Assembly: GCA_937920635.1 (NCBI GenBank)
Contig: CAKZUE010000006.1
Span: 1 to 64,000, forward strand
DNA: 64,000 nucleotides
From: an uncultured Bryobacteraceae bacterium
Lineage (GTDB): Bacteria > Acidobacteriota > Terriglobia > Bryobacterales > Bryobacteraceae
Direction of reading: 5' to 3'
Under the pieces are notes generated by a model, which saw nothing but the letters and a program-made list of their open reading frames with translations, was not told where the DNA came from and ran no database searches. This document shows, piece by piece, positions 27,555 to 35,889 of this stretch; positions within the stretch are counted from its first letter, which is position 1, and each line of letters starts with the position of its first letter. The position numbers and the translations under genes are program-made.

Positions 27555-28946
27555 CTACGGGCTGGCGGTGCTCCGCCTGTGATAGAGGCGGTATCCAGGC
27601 AGCTCAGCGGCGAGCGAGTATCCGGTGATCCAGTCCGGCAGGAACTTCTCCACCGCCAGCGCGCGATTGTAGGGGCCCAGGCCGTCGGCGATCCAGTCCG
27701 GGCGCGGCCCGCGGCGCAACTGCTCCCGGTTGCGCGCGGCCCATTCCGGCAGAGATGCGCGGGCAGAAACAAGGTGGCGGTCGGCCAGCACGCCTGTCAG
27801 CGGCTGGGAGTCGAGAAAGCGTGTGCCGGCGGGCAGCCGGCTGAGCACGTAAAGTTCGGGCCGGTAGCCCCACACGAGCAGCGTTTCGCCGGCGCGGCTT
27901 ATGCCCCTGAGAGTTTGAGCCGCCTGCTTCGAGCTCTCGAACATGGCCAGATCCGCCCACGGCTCGCCGCGCGCCACGGCCAGATAGCGCGGGCCAAACC
28001 GCGCCGCCGGGATCAGAAGCAGCAACGCCAGCGCCGCGGCGTGGCGCGGGCGCAGAACAGCGAAGCCGCGCGCGGCCAGCAAGACCAGCGGCGGCAGCAG
28101 GTGGAAGTAGTAGCGCGGGAAGAAGCGCATGCCCAGCGCCACGGCGGCCAGCGAAATCAGCAGCCACAGCGCCCGGCGCCGGTCGCGCTCGCGCCAGAGC
28201 GCGTAAACCGCGGCGGCGCAGAAGGCTGCATGGAATCCCGCCCAGTTCAGCGTGCGGCGCGCGAACTCGATCCACGGCCGCTCCGCCAGAGGCTCCCTGG
28301 CGTAGGCCGAACCCCACAGCCAAACCTGCTCCCGGCAAGCCGCCAGAGCGCCGCTGCCCGCCAGCCAGGCGCCGCAGGCGAACACGGGCAACGCGAAGCC
28401 GCCCAAAAGGCGCAGCGGTGAGCGCCACTGCCAGAGGGCGCAGGCGGCGAGGAAGAACAGGGCCTTCACGTTCAGGCACAGCGCCACGCCGCATAGCAGT
28501 CCTGCCACAAACGGATTCCCTGAAGCCGCCGCGGCCACCGCCGCCAAGTGCAGCGGCACGGCGAGCAGATCCGGGGTCAGCGCCAGCACGGCCGAGTGCA
28601 CATAAAAAGTGAAGCCGAACGCCGTCAGTCCGGCGGCCCAGAGCTGCTCCTTTTCCCCGCCGCCGAACGTGCGTACGGCGCGGGCGGCGGTCCACGCGGC
28701 CAGCAGGACAAACGCAGTGCCAAACAGCCTGAGCGGCCAGCCCGGTTCAGCGCCGGTCAGCAGATACAGGGCGGGAAACAGGGGCGGCTTGTCGAACCAG
28801 ATGTCAGCGTAGAGGGTCTTGCCGCGCAGCATTTCGGCGGCCGCGGCCAGCGGGTATCCTTCTTCCACCCACACGACGTCGAGATAGCAGAGCCTGGACA
28901 TCACGGCCGCCGCGAGGATCGCCAGCCAGAGGGCGCGCCGTGCCAT
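27555..28946 (-). CDS. GT-C-fold membrane glycosyltransferase (family 39-like)
   Basis: 463 residues with about ten membrane segments; start at ATG 28946. The first periplasmic loop has an acidic motif (VVWVEEGYPLAAAAEM) and the KPPLFPALYLLTG motif typical of polyprenyl-phosphate-dependent transferases such as ArnT and PMT. They move a sugar from an undecaprenyl-phosphate donor outside the inner membrane. The acceptor is unknown. It is divergent from rluD with a 55-base gap that must hold both starts. A second GT-C-like gene is at 52.3 kb. Confidence 0.8.
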   Translation of the reverse strand: MARRALWLAILAAAVMSRLCYLDVVWVEEGYPLAAAAEMLRGKTLYADIWFDKPPLFPALYLLTGAEPGWPLRLFGTAFVLLAAWTAARAVRTFGGGEKEQLWAAGLTAFGFTFYVHSAVLALTPDLLAVPLHLAAVAAAASGNPFVAGLLCGVALCLNVKALFFLAACALWQWRSPLRLLGGFALPVFACGAWLAGSGALAACREQVWLWGSAYAREPLAERPWIEFARRTLNWAGFHAAFCAAAVYALWRERDRRRALWLLISLAAVALGMRFFPRYYFHLLPPLVLLAARGFAVLRPRHAAALALLLLIPAARFGPRYLAVARGEPWADLAMFESSKQAAQTLRGISRAGETLLVWGYRPELYVLSRLPAGTRFLDSQPLTGVLADRHLVSARASLPEWAARNREQLRRGPRPDWIADGLGPYNRALAVEKFLPDWITGYSLAAELPGYRLYHRRSTASP

Positions 28947-29001
28947 GCACTGATTGTGCCCCGCCGGCGGCGCTGCGCGCCAATCCCTGTACGCTGAAAG
29001 T

Positions 29002-29937
29002 GTGATCGAGTTCATCGTGGCCGAAGCGGAGGCGGGGCAGCGGCTCGACCACTTCCTGGCCGCGAAGATGGCAGGGCAGAGCCGCGCGCGCATTCAGGCG
29101 TGGATCGAAGAGGGACGCGTGCGCGCCGGCGGCGCGATGCGCAAGGCCTCCTGGAAGGTGCGCGCGGGCGAGCGGATCGAAGTGGAGCCGGCCGAGCCGC
29201 CGCCGCTGCGCGCGTTTCCGGAGGACATTCCGCTCGAGATCCTGTACGAAGATGAGGCGGTGGCCGCGGTGAACAAGCCCGCAGGGCTGGTGGTGCACGC
29301 AGGAGCGGGGCGCGTGGCGGGGACGCTGGTCAATGCGCTGCTGCACCGTTATGGGAGACTCTCCGAGCCAGGCGACGCGATGCGTCCGGGGATCGTGCAC
29401 CGGCTCGATAAAGGCACCAGCGGCGTGATTCTGGTGGCGCGCACGGAGGCGGCGCACCAGAGTCTGGCGCAGCAGTTTGCTTCGCGCACGGTGGAGAAAG
29501 TGTATCTGGCGCTGGTGGAAGGGCGCGTGGCGGCGGGGCAGGGCGTGATCGACAAGCCGATCGAGCGCGACCCCGTGCGGCGGACGCGGATGACGGCGCG
29601 CACGGGGCGCGGGCGCAGGGCATTGACGGAGTACCGCGTGGTGGAGCGGTTCGAGAAGTTCACGCTGCTCGAGGTCCGCATCCGCACCGGACGGACGCAT
29701 CAGATCCGCGTGCATCTGGCTTCGATCGGGCACCCGGTGGCGGGAGACACGCTGTATGGGGCGGCGGCGCGCCCGGCGGGGCTGGAGCCGCTGGGGCGTC
29801 CGTGGCTGCATGCGTGGCGGATCGGTTTCGTCTCGCCGGCGTCGGGCGAGCGCGTGACAGTGGAGGCGCCGCTGCCGGAAGAACTGGTCCGGTGGAAACG
29901 CAGTCTCGGCTGTGCGGATAATGAAGGTGGCACATGA
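29002..29937 (+). CDS. rluD: 23S rRNA pseudouridine synthase RluD-like
   Basis: 311 residues from GTG 29002. An S4 RNA-binding domain (about 12-60, GQRLDHFLAAKMAGQSRARI) precedes the RluA-type catalytic domain. The catalytic Asp136 lies in GIVHRLDKGTSGVILVAR. The motif RTGRTHQIRVHLASIGHP is also intact. RluD modifies helix 69 of 23S rRNA; other RluA-family members cannot be fully excluded. Its stop overlaps the next ATG by 4 bases. Confidence 0.9.
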   Translation: MIEFIVAEAEAGQRLDHFLAAKMAGQSRARIQAWIEEGRVRAGGAMRKASWKVRAGERIEVEPAEPPPLRAFPEDIPLEILYEDEAVAAVNKPAGLVVHAGAGRVAGTLVNALLHRYGRLSEPGDAMRPGIVHRLDKGTSGVILVARTEAAHQSLAQQFASRTVEKVYLALVEGRVAAGQGVIDKPIERDPVRRTRMTARTGRGRRALTEYRVVERFEKFTLLEVRIRTGRTHQIRVHLASIGHPVAGDTLYGAAARPAGLEPLGRPWLHAWRIGFVSPASGERVTVEAPLPEELVRWKRSLGCADNEGGT

Positions 29938-30854
29938 GGCGACGCACGTTCATCCCTGCACTGGCATTCGGCGCGCCGGCGTTGCGCGCCGTCTTTGCAC
30001 AGCCGCCTCAGGAGACCGACGAGACGATCAAGCTGGAAGTCACGCGCGTCAACCTGCTGTTCACGGTCACTGACCGCCGCGGGCGCTTCGTCAACAATCT
30101 GGCGCGGGAAGATTTCGATCTGATCGAGAACAAGCGGCGGCAGAACATTATCGAGTTTTCGTCCGAATCCGATCTGCCGCTGCGCATCGCGCTGCTGATT
30201 GATGTGAGCAATTCGATCCGGGACCGCTTCCGGTTTGAGCTGGAAGCAGCCGGCGAGTTTCTCCAGCGCGTCATCCGGCGCGGCGTGGACAAGGCGCTGA
30301 TCTACTCCTTCCACACCGAGCCGGAGCTGGTGCAGCCGCTCACCGACGACACGGAGCTGTTGACGAAGAGGCTGCGCGAACTGCGCCCCGGCGGCGGCAC
30401 GGCCATGTACGAGGCGATCTACCTGGCCTGCCGGGATCACCTGATGCTCGACCAGCCGCGCTACAAGTACCGCCGCGCGGTGATCATCATCGGCGACGGC
30501 GAGGACAACTCGTCACGTTTCACGCGCGACCAGGCGCTGGAAATGGCCTACCGGGCTGAAACAGTGATCTATGCCATCTCCACCAACATCAGCCGCGTCG
30601 AGACCGACGGCGACAAGGTGCTGAAGTATTACGCCCGTGAGACCGGCGGACGGGCCTTCTTTCCTTTCAAGGCCGAGGATCTCTCCCAGGACTTCGAGAA
30701 CATCGCCAACGAACTGCGCTCGCAGTACAGCATCCTGTACCGGCCTGAGCCGCTTGTGACCGACGGGCGTTTCCATCCTGTCGAGCTGCGCGTGCGCGGA
30801 CGCAAGGACCTCTTTGTCCGGGCCCGCCGCGGTTACTACGCCCCCAGGATGTGA
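29934..30854 (+). CDS. VWA-domain protein of the acidobacterial type, Tat-like signal
   Basis: 306 residues. The N-terminus MRRRTFIPALAFGAPAL has a twin-arginine-like motif and a cleavable signal. A domain preceding the VWA (LLFTVTDRRGRFVNNLAREDF, about 41-61) is typical of Acidobacteria VWFA-related proteins. The VWA MIDAS site is DVSNS (90-94) with later GGGTAMYEAIYLA and IIGDGEDNSS. Metal-dependent binding of a periplasmic partner is inferred. ATG overlaps the rluD stop. Confidence 0.9.
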   Translation: MRRRTFIPALAFGAPALRAVFAQPPQETDETIKLEVTRVNLLFTVTDRRGRFVNNLAREDFDLIENKRRQNIIEFSSESDLPLRIALLIDVSNSIRDRFRFELEAAGEFLQRVIRRGVDKALIYSFHTEPELVQPLTDDTELLTKRLRELRPGGGTAMYEAIYLACRDHLMLDQPRYKYRRAVIIIGDGEDNSSRFTRDQALEMAYRAETVIYAISTNISRVETDGDKVLKYYARETGGRAFFPFKAEDLSQDFENIANELRSQYSILYRPEPLVTDGRFHPVELRVRGRKDLFVRARRGYYAPRM

Positions 30855-30955
30855 TCTCCAGAAGAGGGGCGCTCCCGAAAATCCCGGACCAAGTTGTTGA
30901 CCCGCAGCGTGCGGGCTGGAACGTGACTTCGTGGCCCCACCGGCGGAACTCGAAA

Positions 30956-30980
30956 CCGGGGACAGGCCCGCCCGGGCGGG
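30956..30980. repeat. Half-copy of the GGGGACAG palindromic repeat
   Basis: CCGGGGACAGGCCCGCCCGG then GCGGG, which is the left arm and centre of the 32-base palindrome at 50447-50478. Here the right arm is lost and replaced by AGTTTTTG. It also contains an internal GCCCGCCCGGGCGGG self-complementary core. Confidence 0.7.
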
Positions 30981-31184
30981 AGTTTTTGCGGTGAGCTCTT
31001 TCGCGCTCCGGCGTGCGCCGTCTCTTCTTCCAGCGCTGCACCGCCAAACAAACAGCCTGATGGCCTCAACGTCTCCACTGTCCCGTCGATCTCTTCGCCC
31101 CGCTCGCCCCCATATTCATTCCACACGGTGCGCAATCGCTCATCCGCAACAGCCCGAATCGAGCGCTCTGAGAAAGTGCGATGG

Positions 31185-31205
31185 GGACAGAGCACGAGTC
31201 TGTCC
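31185..31205. repeat. Inverted repeat, GGACAGA-loop-TCTGTCC
   Basis: GGACAGA (31185-31191) and TCTGTCC (31199-31205) pair perfectly around the 7-base loop GCACGAG, within GATGGGGACAGAGCACG. It lies 42 bases beyond the GH57 stop and could end that transcript. It shares GGGGACAG with the other intergenic elements. Confidence 0.6.
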
Positions 31206-31246
31206 GCGCTTATCTGTAATTCCGGGTTTTGGCGCGGAGAGAGGGG

Positions 31247-33394
31247 TCACTCCCATTCGGCGGGTTCGCCGGGGATGAACTCGAGCCAGCCGTGGGGCGG
31301 GGCGGCTTCGAGCGGGAGGCCCTCGCGCCAGAGCGAGATCTGGATCTGGAGGGGGGCGGCGGGGGAGGCGTCGATGCCGGCGAGATCGACGGCGCACTCG
31401 AAGATGCGGAGGTAGGCGCAGGAGACCTGGGGCAGGGCGTGGCGGGCGCCGCGGCCGGACATGGCGGTGAGGGAGGCGCCGTCACGGGCGAGGGCGAAGC
31501 GGAACTCGGTCTCGGCGTTGGCGGCGCGCACGGTGAGGCGGAGTTCAAGACCGGCCATGGCGCCGGGGCTGGACTGCTGCATGTCGGCGCGGATGAAGAG
31601 GCGGCTGCCGTCGCTGCCGAAGCGGAGTTCGTGGAGGAGGGAGGCGCGGCCGTGCATGGCGCCCTGGCGGTGGTCGGGGCGGTAGACGCCTGAGCCGAGC
31701 CATTCGAAGTAGGAGGAGACCTCGCCGTCAATGGACGGCTCGACCAGTCCGCAGGGCGCCTGGTGGTAGGCCGGGGCGGCGACATGGGCGATGGGGCGGG
31801 AGAGCGCGGCGGGCGGGGTCTGGCCGAGAGCGCGATAGCACTGGGCGAGGTGAGAGCGGAAGAGCTGGTCGAATTCGGCGCGGTTTTCGGTGTGGTGATG
31901 AGGGCCGTACCACCAGCACCAGTCGCTGCCCTCGGCGATGAGGAGTTCCTGGTACGCGAGCTGTTTCTGCGCGTCGGTGAGCGCCGCGCCTTCGGGGCCC
32001 TGGGTGATGCGGCTGTAGGTTTCGCGGGCTTCGAGCAGGTACTCCCAGGCGGTGTTGTCTTCTTCGTGGCCGATCCAGACTTCGAAATTGGCGTTGATCC
32101 AGGAGCCCGGATGGATGCGGGGAATCTCGGCGGCGGGCAGTTTTTCGAGGGCCTCGCTGACGGTGACGGCAGAGATGCCGGGATCCTGGCTGATGAGCTG
32201 ATAGAGGGCCTTGAGGAAAGGCCGGCCGCTGCGCTCGTAGTATTCCCAGGCGTTCTCGCCGTCGAGGATGATGGGGATCAAGGCGTCGCGGCCTTCGCGG
32301 TGCACGATGCGGGCGTTGTCGCGGATGCGGTCGAGGAAGTGGTGGGCGGCGGCGGAAGGCTCCATGCGCGAGTAGACGAAGCCGATGAGGTCGCTGAGGA
32401 AATGGTCGCGGAAGATCATCTTCATTTCGCGGCCATCCTGGCGCCACAGGTAGGGGCGGCAGGTTTCCGGGACGCCGGCGAGGCGGCCCAGAGTGGCGCC
32501 GAGGACGCCGTTGTCGGTGGCCATCCACTGGACGCCGAGATCCGCGGCCAGGGCGAGGACTTCATCGGAGACGCTGCCTTCGCTGGGCCACATGCCGGCG
32601 GGCTGGGCGCCGAGCTTCCGGCGGGCGTAGTCGAGGGCGGTTTCGATCTGCACGCGCGCATCCTCGGGGTAGCGGAAGCGGCGCGGCAGAGGCGCGCCGG
32701 GCTGGGAGACGCTGGCGATGTTGGAGTCGCACAGCAGGGGCAGGATGGGGTGATAGAAGGGCGTGACGGAGAGCTCGATTCGGCCGGCGGCGGCGAGGCG
32801 TTTGTAAGTGGGGAGGACAAGGCCGCAGATCTCCTGCTCCTTGCGGCCGATGAGGCGCTGGTCTTCCAGCGAATAATTGCGGCCCTTGGCGACGAGGGCG
32901 CGGACCTCGGGGTCGTCTTCGAGGAAGATTTCGTCGAACCAGGCGAGCTGGGACAGCACCTGGAGATCGCGGAGGCCGGCTGCGCCCATGCGGCGGGCGG
33001 GTTCGGCGGGGCTGGACGGCGCGGAGCGCCACAGATCGTAGAGTTCCTGATAGCGGGGGTAGCGGGAGATGACGCGGCCGGGATTGGCCTGGAAGAAGTA
33101 CTTCAGGATGAACTCGGTTTCCGGGCCGGTGAGTTCTTCGGCGGGCTTGAGGGCGAGGCGAAGGAAGGGATCGGCGGCGCGGCCTTCGGCGTACTCCTCG
33201 ATCTGGACGAGCATGGAGGGCACCAGATTGAAGGTCTGGCGGATTTTGGGAAAGCCGTCGAGGATGGCGGCCATGCCGTAGTAGTCCTTGAGGGCATGCA
33301 TGCGGGTCCAGGGGAGCTGGTATTCTCCCGTGGCCAGATCCTTGTAGAAGGGCTGGTGCATGTGCCAGACAAAGACCAGATAGGTGTGAGCCAT
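31247..33394 (-). CDS. GH57-family glycoside hydrolase (amylase/amylopullulanase-like)
   Basis: 715 residues from ATG 33394, which shares one base with the previous stop (TAATG), with GGGGA as ribosome site. The opening YLVFVWHMHQPFY is the first GH57 conserved block. The likely catalytic nucleophile is Glu272 (GMWPSEGSVSDE) and the acid Asp294 (WMATDNGVLG). A later block reads IPIILDGENAWEYYE. A C-terminal beta domain (about 560-715) follows. No signal peptide, so it should act on alpha-glucans such as glycogen inside the cell. Last gene of the nadE operon. Confidence 0.92.
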   Translation of the reverse strand: MAHTYLVFVWHMHQPFYKDLATGEYQLPWTRMHALKDYYGMAAILDGFPKIRQTFNLVPSMLVQIEEYAEGRAADPFLRLALKPAEELTGPETEFILKYFFQANPGRVISRYPRYQELYDLWRSAPSSPAEPARRMGAAGLRDLQVLSQLAWFDEIFLEDDPEVRALVAKGRNYSLEDQRLIGRKEQEICGLVLPTYKRLAAAGRIELSVTPFYHPILPLLCDSNIASVSQPGAPLPRRFRYPEDARVQIETALDYARRKLGAQPAGMWPSEGSVSDEVLALAADLGVQWMATDNGVLGATLGRLAGVPETCRPYLWRQDGREMKMIFRDHFLSDLIGFVYSRMEPSAAAHHFLDRIRDNARIVHREGRDALIPIILDGENAWEYYERSGRPFLKALYQLISQDPGISAVTVSEALEKLPAAEIPRIHPGSWINANFEVWIGHEEDNTAWEYLLEARETYSRITQGPEGAALTDAQKQLAYQELLIAEGSDWCWWYGPHHHTENRAEFDQLFRSHLAQCYRALGQTPPAALSRPIAHVAAPAYHQAPCGLVEPSIDGEVSSYFEWLGSGVYRPDHRQGAMHGRASLLHELRFGSDGSRLFIRADMQQSSPGAMAGLELRLTVRAANAETEFRFALARDGASLTAMSGRGARHALPQVSCAYLRIFECAVDLAGIDASPAAPLQIQISLWREGLPLEAAPPHGWLEFIPGEPAEWE

Positions 33395-35889
33395 TAGCGT
33401 CCCCAATAACTCCGCACGGGCGGCGGAGGTTCCGAGCCGCGCAGCGCGCGCCAGAGAATCTGGTTCATTTCGTCGTCGTCGATGCGATCGGCCTCGCTGA
33501 GATCGAGCCTGGCGGAGCGGGCGGCGAGCGGCGAGTTCTGCGGGTTGCGTTCCTCCAATGGCACACGCGGCTTTTCAGCCGTGTAGGGGCGGGGATCGGG
33601 TCTGGAGAGAAACGCGGCCCACATGGGGCGGGCGGTGGCGTCATGGATGGTCATGGGGCGGAGGCCAAGGATGTGTTCCATGGTGCGGAGCAGGCTGACG
33701 GTGTTGTACATGGTCGAGTCGATGCCGCGGCCGCGGGTGTAGGGGGAGAGGATGAAGGCGGGTGCGCGGTGGGAGTCGACGTGATCGCTGCCGTTCTGGG
33801 CGTCGTCTTCGAGCACGAAGATGGCGGTTGCGGGCCAGAACTTTGATTTCGAGACGGCCTCGACGAGCATGCCGAGGGCGAGATCGTTGTCGGCCATGGC
33901 GGATTTGGGGGCGATCTTGCCAGCGGCGACGCCGGAGGTGTGGTCGTTGCCGAGGCGGACGGTCATGAAGCGGGGCATCTGGCCGCTACGCTCAAACTCT
34001 TCCAGGTCCTTGAGGAATACTTTGACGCGCTCGACGTCGGGGTAATCCATGTCGAAGCCGCGGAAGTCCATGTTGGTGTGCTGAGCGAGCGAGGGGTCGC
34101 GGACGCCGGCGATCTGGCGTCCGGAGGCGGGGGCGGGCGCGATGTTGGTGACCCACCAGCCATAGTTGCGGAAGCTGAGCCCGGCGAGTATGGCGTTGCT
34201 CCAGATGAAGCCGGCGGGAGGAAGGGCGGCGCGCTCGCCGCCTTCGTAATCGTAATGGCGGCGGCGGGCGGCGTATGAATTGGGCCACATGCGCTGCACG
34301 TAGGCGGGGGCGATGGCGGCGCTGGACCAGTTGTGGCCGTCGGCGCTGACGTCGGCGTTGACGTAGAAATTGTCGAGCAGGAGGAACTCGCGGGCGAGCC
34401 TGTGGTGGTTGGGCGTGACGTCTTCTCCGAAGAGAGTGAGCGAAGGGTCGCCGTTGCCGATGCCGAGATCGCCGAGGATCTGGTCGTAGGTGCGGTTTTC
34501 CTTGACGACGTAGATGACGTGGCGGATGGGCGAATCCTCGCCGGTCTTTTCGAGCGGGTGGCCCGCGGGGGGAGACTGCATGGGACGGGTGCGGGGCCAG
34601 GGGGCGTTGTCGAGCACGCGCGCCGTGAATTCCGGCATCTGGGCGGGCGATGGCTCGTCGAGAAGCGTGGCGCTGCCGCGCTGGATGGCGGCGACGTATT
34701 CGACGGCGACGTTGCCTTCATGGAGGACGGCGCGGCGGACGAGCGGGTTGGGACCTTTGGGATTGGGGAAGGAGCCCGCGCCGCGTCCGTTCAACACCAT
34801 GAGCTTGCCGGCGGGCAGCACGCGCGCGGCGAGCGGATACCAGCCGGCGGGGATGAAGCCTTCGACGACGCTGCGGCGCTGGCTGAGGTTGACGCGCGCC
34901 ACCGCGTTGGCATCGGAGCAGACGACATAGAGCCGCTCTTCGTCAGGCGAGAGGGCGAGCGCGCTGGGGGTCATGCCGGCGACTTCCGGAAAGTCGCGGT
35001 AGAGTGCCACGCTGATGGATTCGACGCGGCGCAGCAAGCCGCCGGGGCCGAGTCCGAACACCTGGACGAGATTCGAACCGGAGACGGTGACGAAGAGGCG
35101 CGCGGTGAAGGGCAGCGGTTCTTCGCCCTGTTCGACGGCGGCAGGTTTCAGGCGCCAGACCATGTCCATGGGCTGGGGACCGGTGGAGTAGCGGGCGACC
35201 TCTTCGCCCGAATCGGCGAAGTGCTGGCGGAGCGTGCCGTCGCCCCAGCCGGTGACAAAGAAGCTCTTGCCGTCGGGGTGGAAGAGAATGCGGTAGGGGC
35301 GGTGGGCGGTCTTCCAGCGTTCAATGACCCTGCCCGTCTGCGGGTTGACGACGATGATCGTGTCGCGGTGGAGGGCGGCGGCGTAGATCAGGCGGCCATC
35401 GGGAGAGAGCGCGAGATCGCCGAGGAAATCCGTGTGCTGGCGGGCTTTCTCTTCGACCACGGGGAATTCGCGGCGTTTTTCGAGCTTCCCATCCGGCAGA
35501 AGAGCGAGTTCATAAATGGCAGCGCGCGAGCCTCCGCTCACGTACAGCAGCCCGCCCTGTGGAGCGAAGGCGAGGCCGAGCCAGGCGTCGGGCAAAGCGA
35601 TTTCGGAGATCTGGCGCAGCGTGGCGGGATCATGGATGCTGACCGTGGGAGGGAGGTAGCCGCCCTGGAGGATGGCGAGGAATTTTCCATCCGGCGACAG
35701 GGCGCTGGCCATGGGCATGGTGCTCAAGGGGACTTGTTCGCCTGCCGGACGCAGGAGCCAGCCGGAGTTCAACAGGAAGCCGCCGCCGGGGAGCGGGCCG
35801 ACACGCTCGGGCGGCGCCTGCTGGGAGGTGAGCAGCCCGGCAGCCAGCAGGATGAAGGCCGGCAGGGAAACCCGGAGAAGGAATCTCAT
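33394..35889 (-). CDS. YncE-like beta-propeller fused to alkaline-phosphatase-superfamily phosphoesterase
   Basis: 831 residues from ATG 35889, which overlaps the nadE stop (ATGA). A signal peptide (about 5-22) is followed by a seven-bladed propeller with repeated LALSPDGRLIYAA-type blades (about 50-420), then a phospholipase C/phosphoesterase-type domain (about 455-760): IRHVIYVVKENRTYDQILGD, MTVRLGNDHTSGVAAG, FVLEDDAQNGSDHVDSHRAP. The layout is frequent in Acidobacteria. It is exported, presumably periplasmic; the ester cleaved is not known. The gene lies between nadE and GH57 in one transcript. Confidence 0.88.
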   Translation of the reverse strand: MRFLLRVSLPAFILLAAGLLTSQQAPPERVGPLPGGGFLLNSGWLLRPAGEQVPLSTMPMASALSPDGKFLAILQGGYLPPTVSIHDPATLRQISEIALPDAWLGLAFAPQGGLLYVSGGSRAAIYELALLPDGKLEKRREFPVVEEKARQHTDFLGDLALSPDGRLIYAAALHRDTIIVVNPQTGRVIERWKTAHRPYRILFHPDGKSFFVTGWGDGTLRQHFADSGEEVARYSTGPQPMDMVWRLKPAAVEQGEEPLPFTARLFVTVSGSNLVQVFGLGPGGLLRRVESISVALYRDFPEVAGMTPSALALSPDEERLYVVCSDANAVARVNLSQRRSVVEGFIPAGWYPLAARVLPAGKLMVLNGRGAGSFPNPKGPNPLVRRAVLHEGNVAVEYVAAIQRGSATLLDEPSPAQMPEFTARVLDNAPWPRTRPMQSPPAGHPLEKTGEDSPIRHVIYVVKENRTYDQILGDLGIGNGDPSLTLFGEDVTPNHHRLAREFLLLDNFYVNADVSADGHNWSSAAIAPAYVQRMWPNSYAARRRHYDYEGGERAALPPAGFIWSNAILAGLSFRNYGWWVTNIAPAPASGRQIAGVRDPSLAQHTNMDFRGFDMDYPDVERVKVFLKDLEEFERSGQMPRFMTVRLGNDHTSGVAAGKIAPKSAMADNDLALGMLVEAVSKSKFWPATAIFVLEDDAQNGSDHVDSHRAPAFILSPYTRGRGIDSTMYNTVSLLRTMEHILGLRPMTIHDATARPMWAAFLSRPDPRPYTAEKPRVPLEERNPQNSPLAARSARLDLSEADRIDDDEMNQILWRALRGSEPPPPVRSYWGR

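Larger units (their letters stand above)
30855..31246. other. Intergenic region carrying GGGGACAG-type palindromic elements
   Basis: About 390 bases between convergent genes, with no supported ORF. It contains GGGGCGCTCCCGAAAA (30866-30881), the element at 30956-30980 and the inverted repeat at 31185-31205; the first two recur near 50.4-50.5 kb. It looks like a site for dispersed REP-like repeats rather than a gene. Confidence 0.6.

Noticed and set aside
31763-33397. 544-codon plus-strand frame opposite the GH57 gene
   Set aside because: A Gly/Ala/Glu/Val-rich shadow with no ribosome site; the minus-strand gene has complete GH57 motifs.
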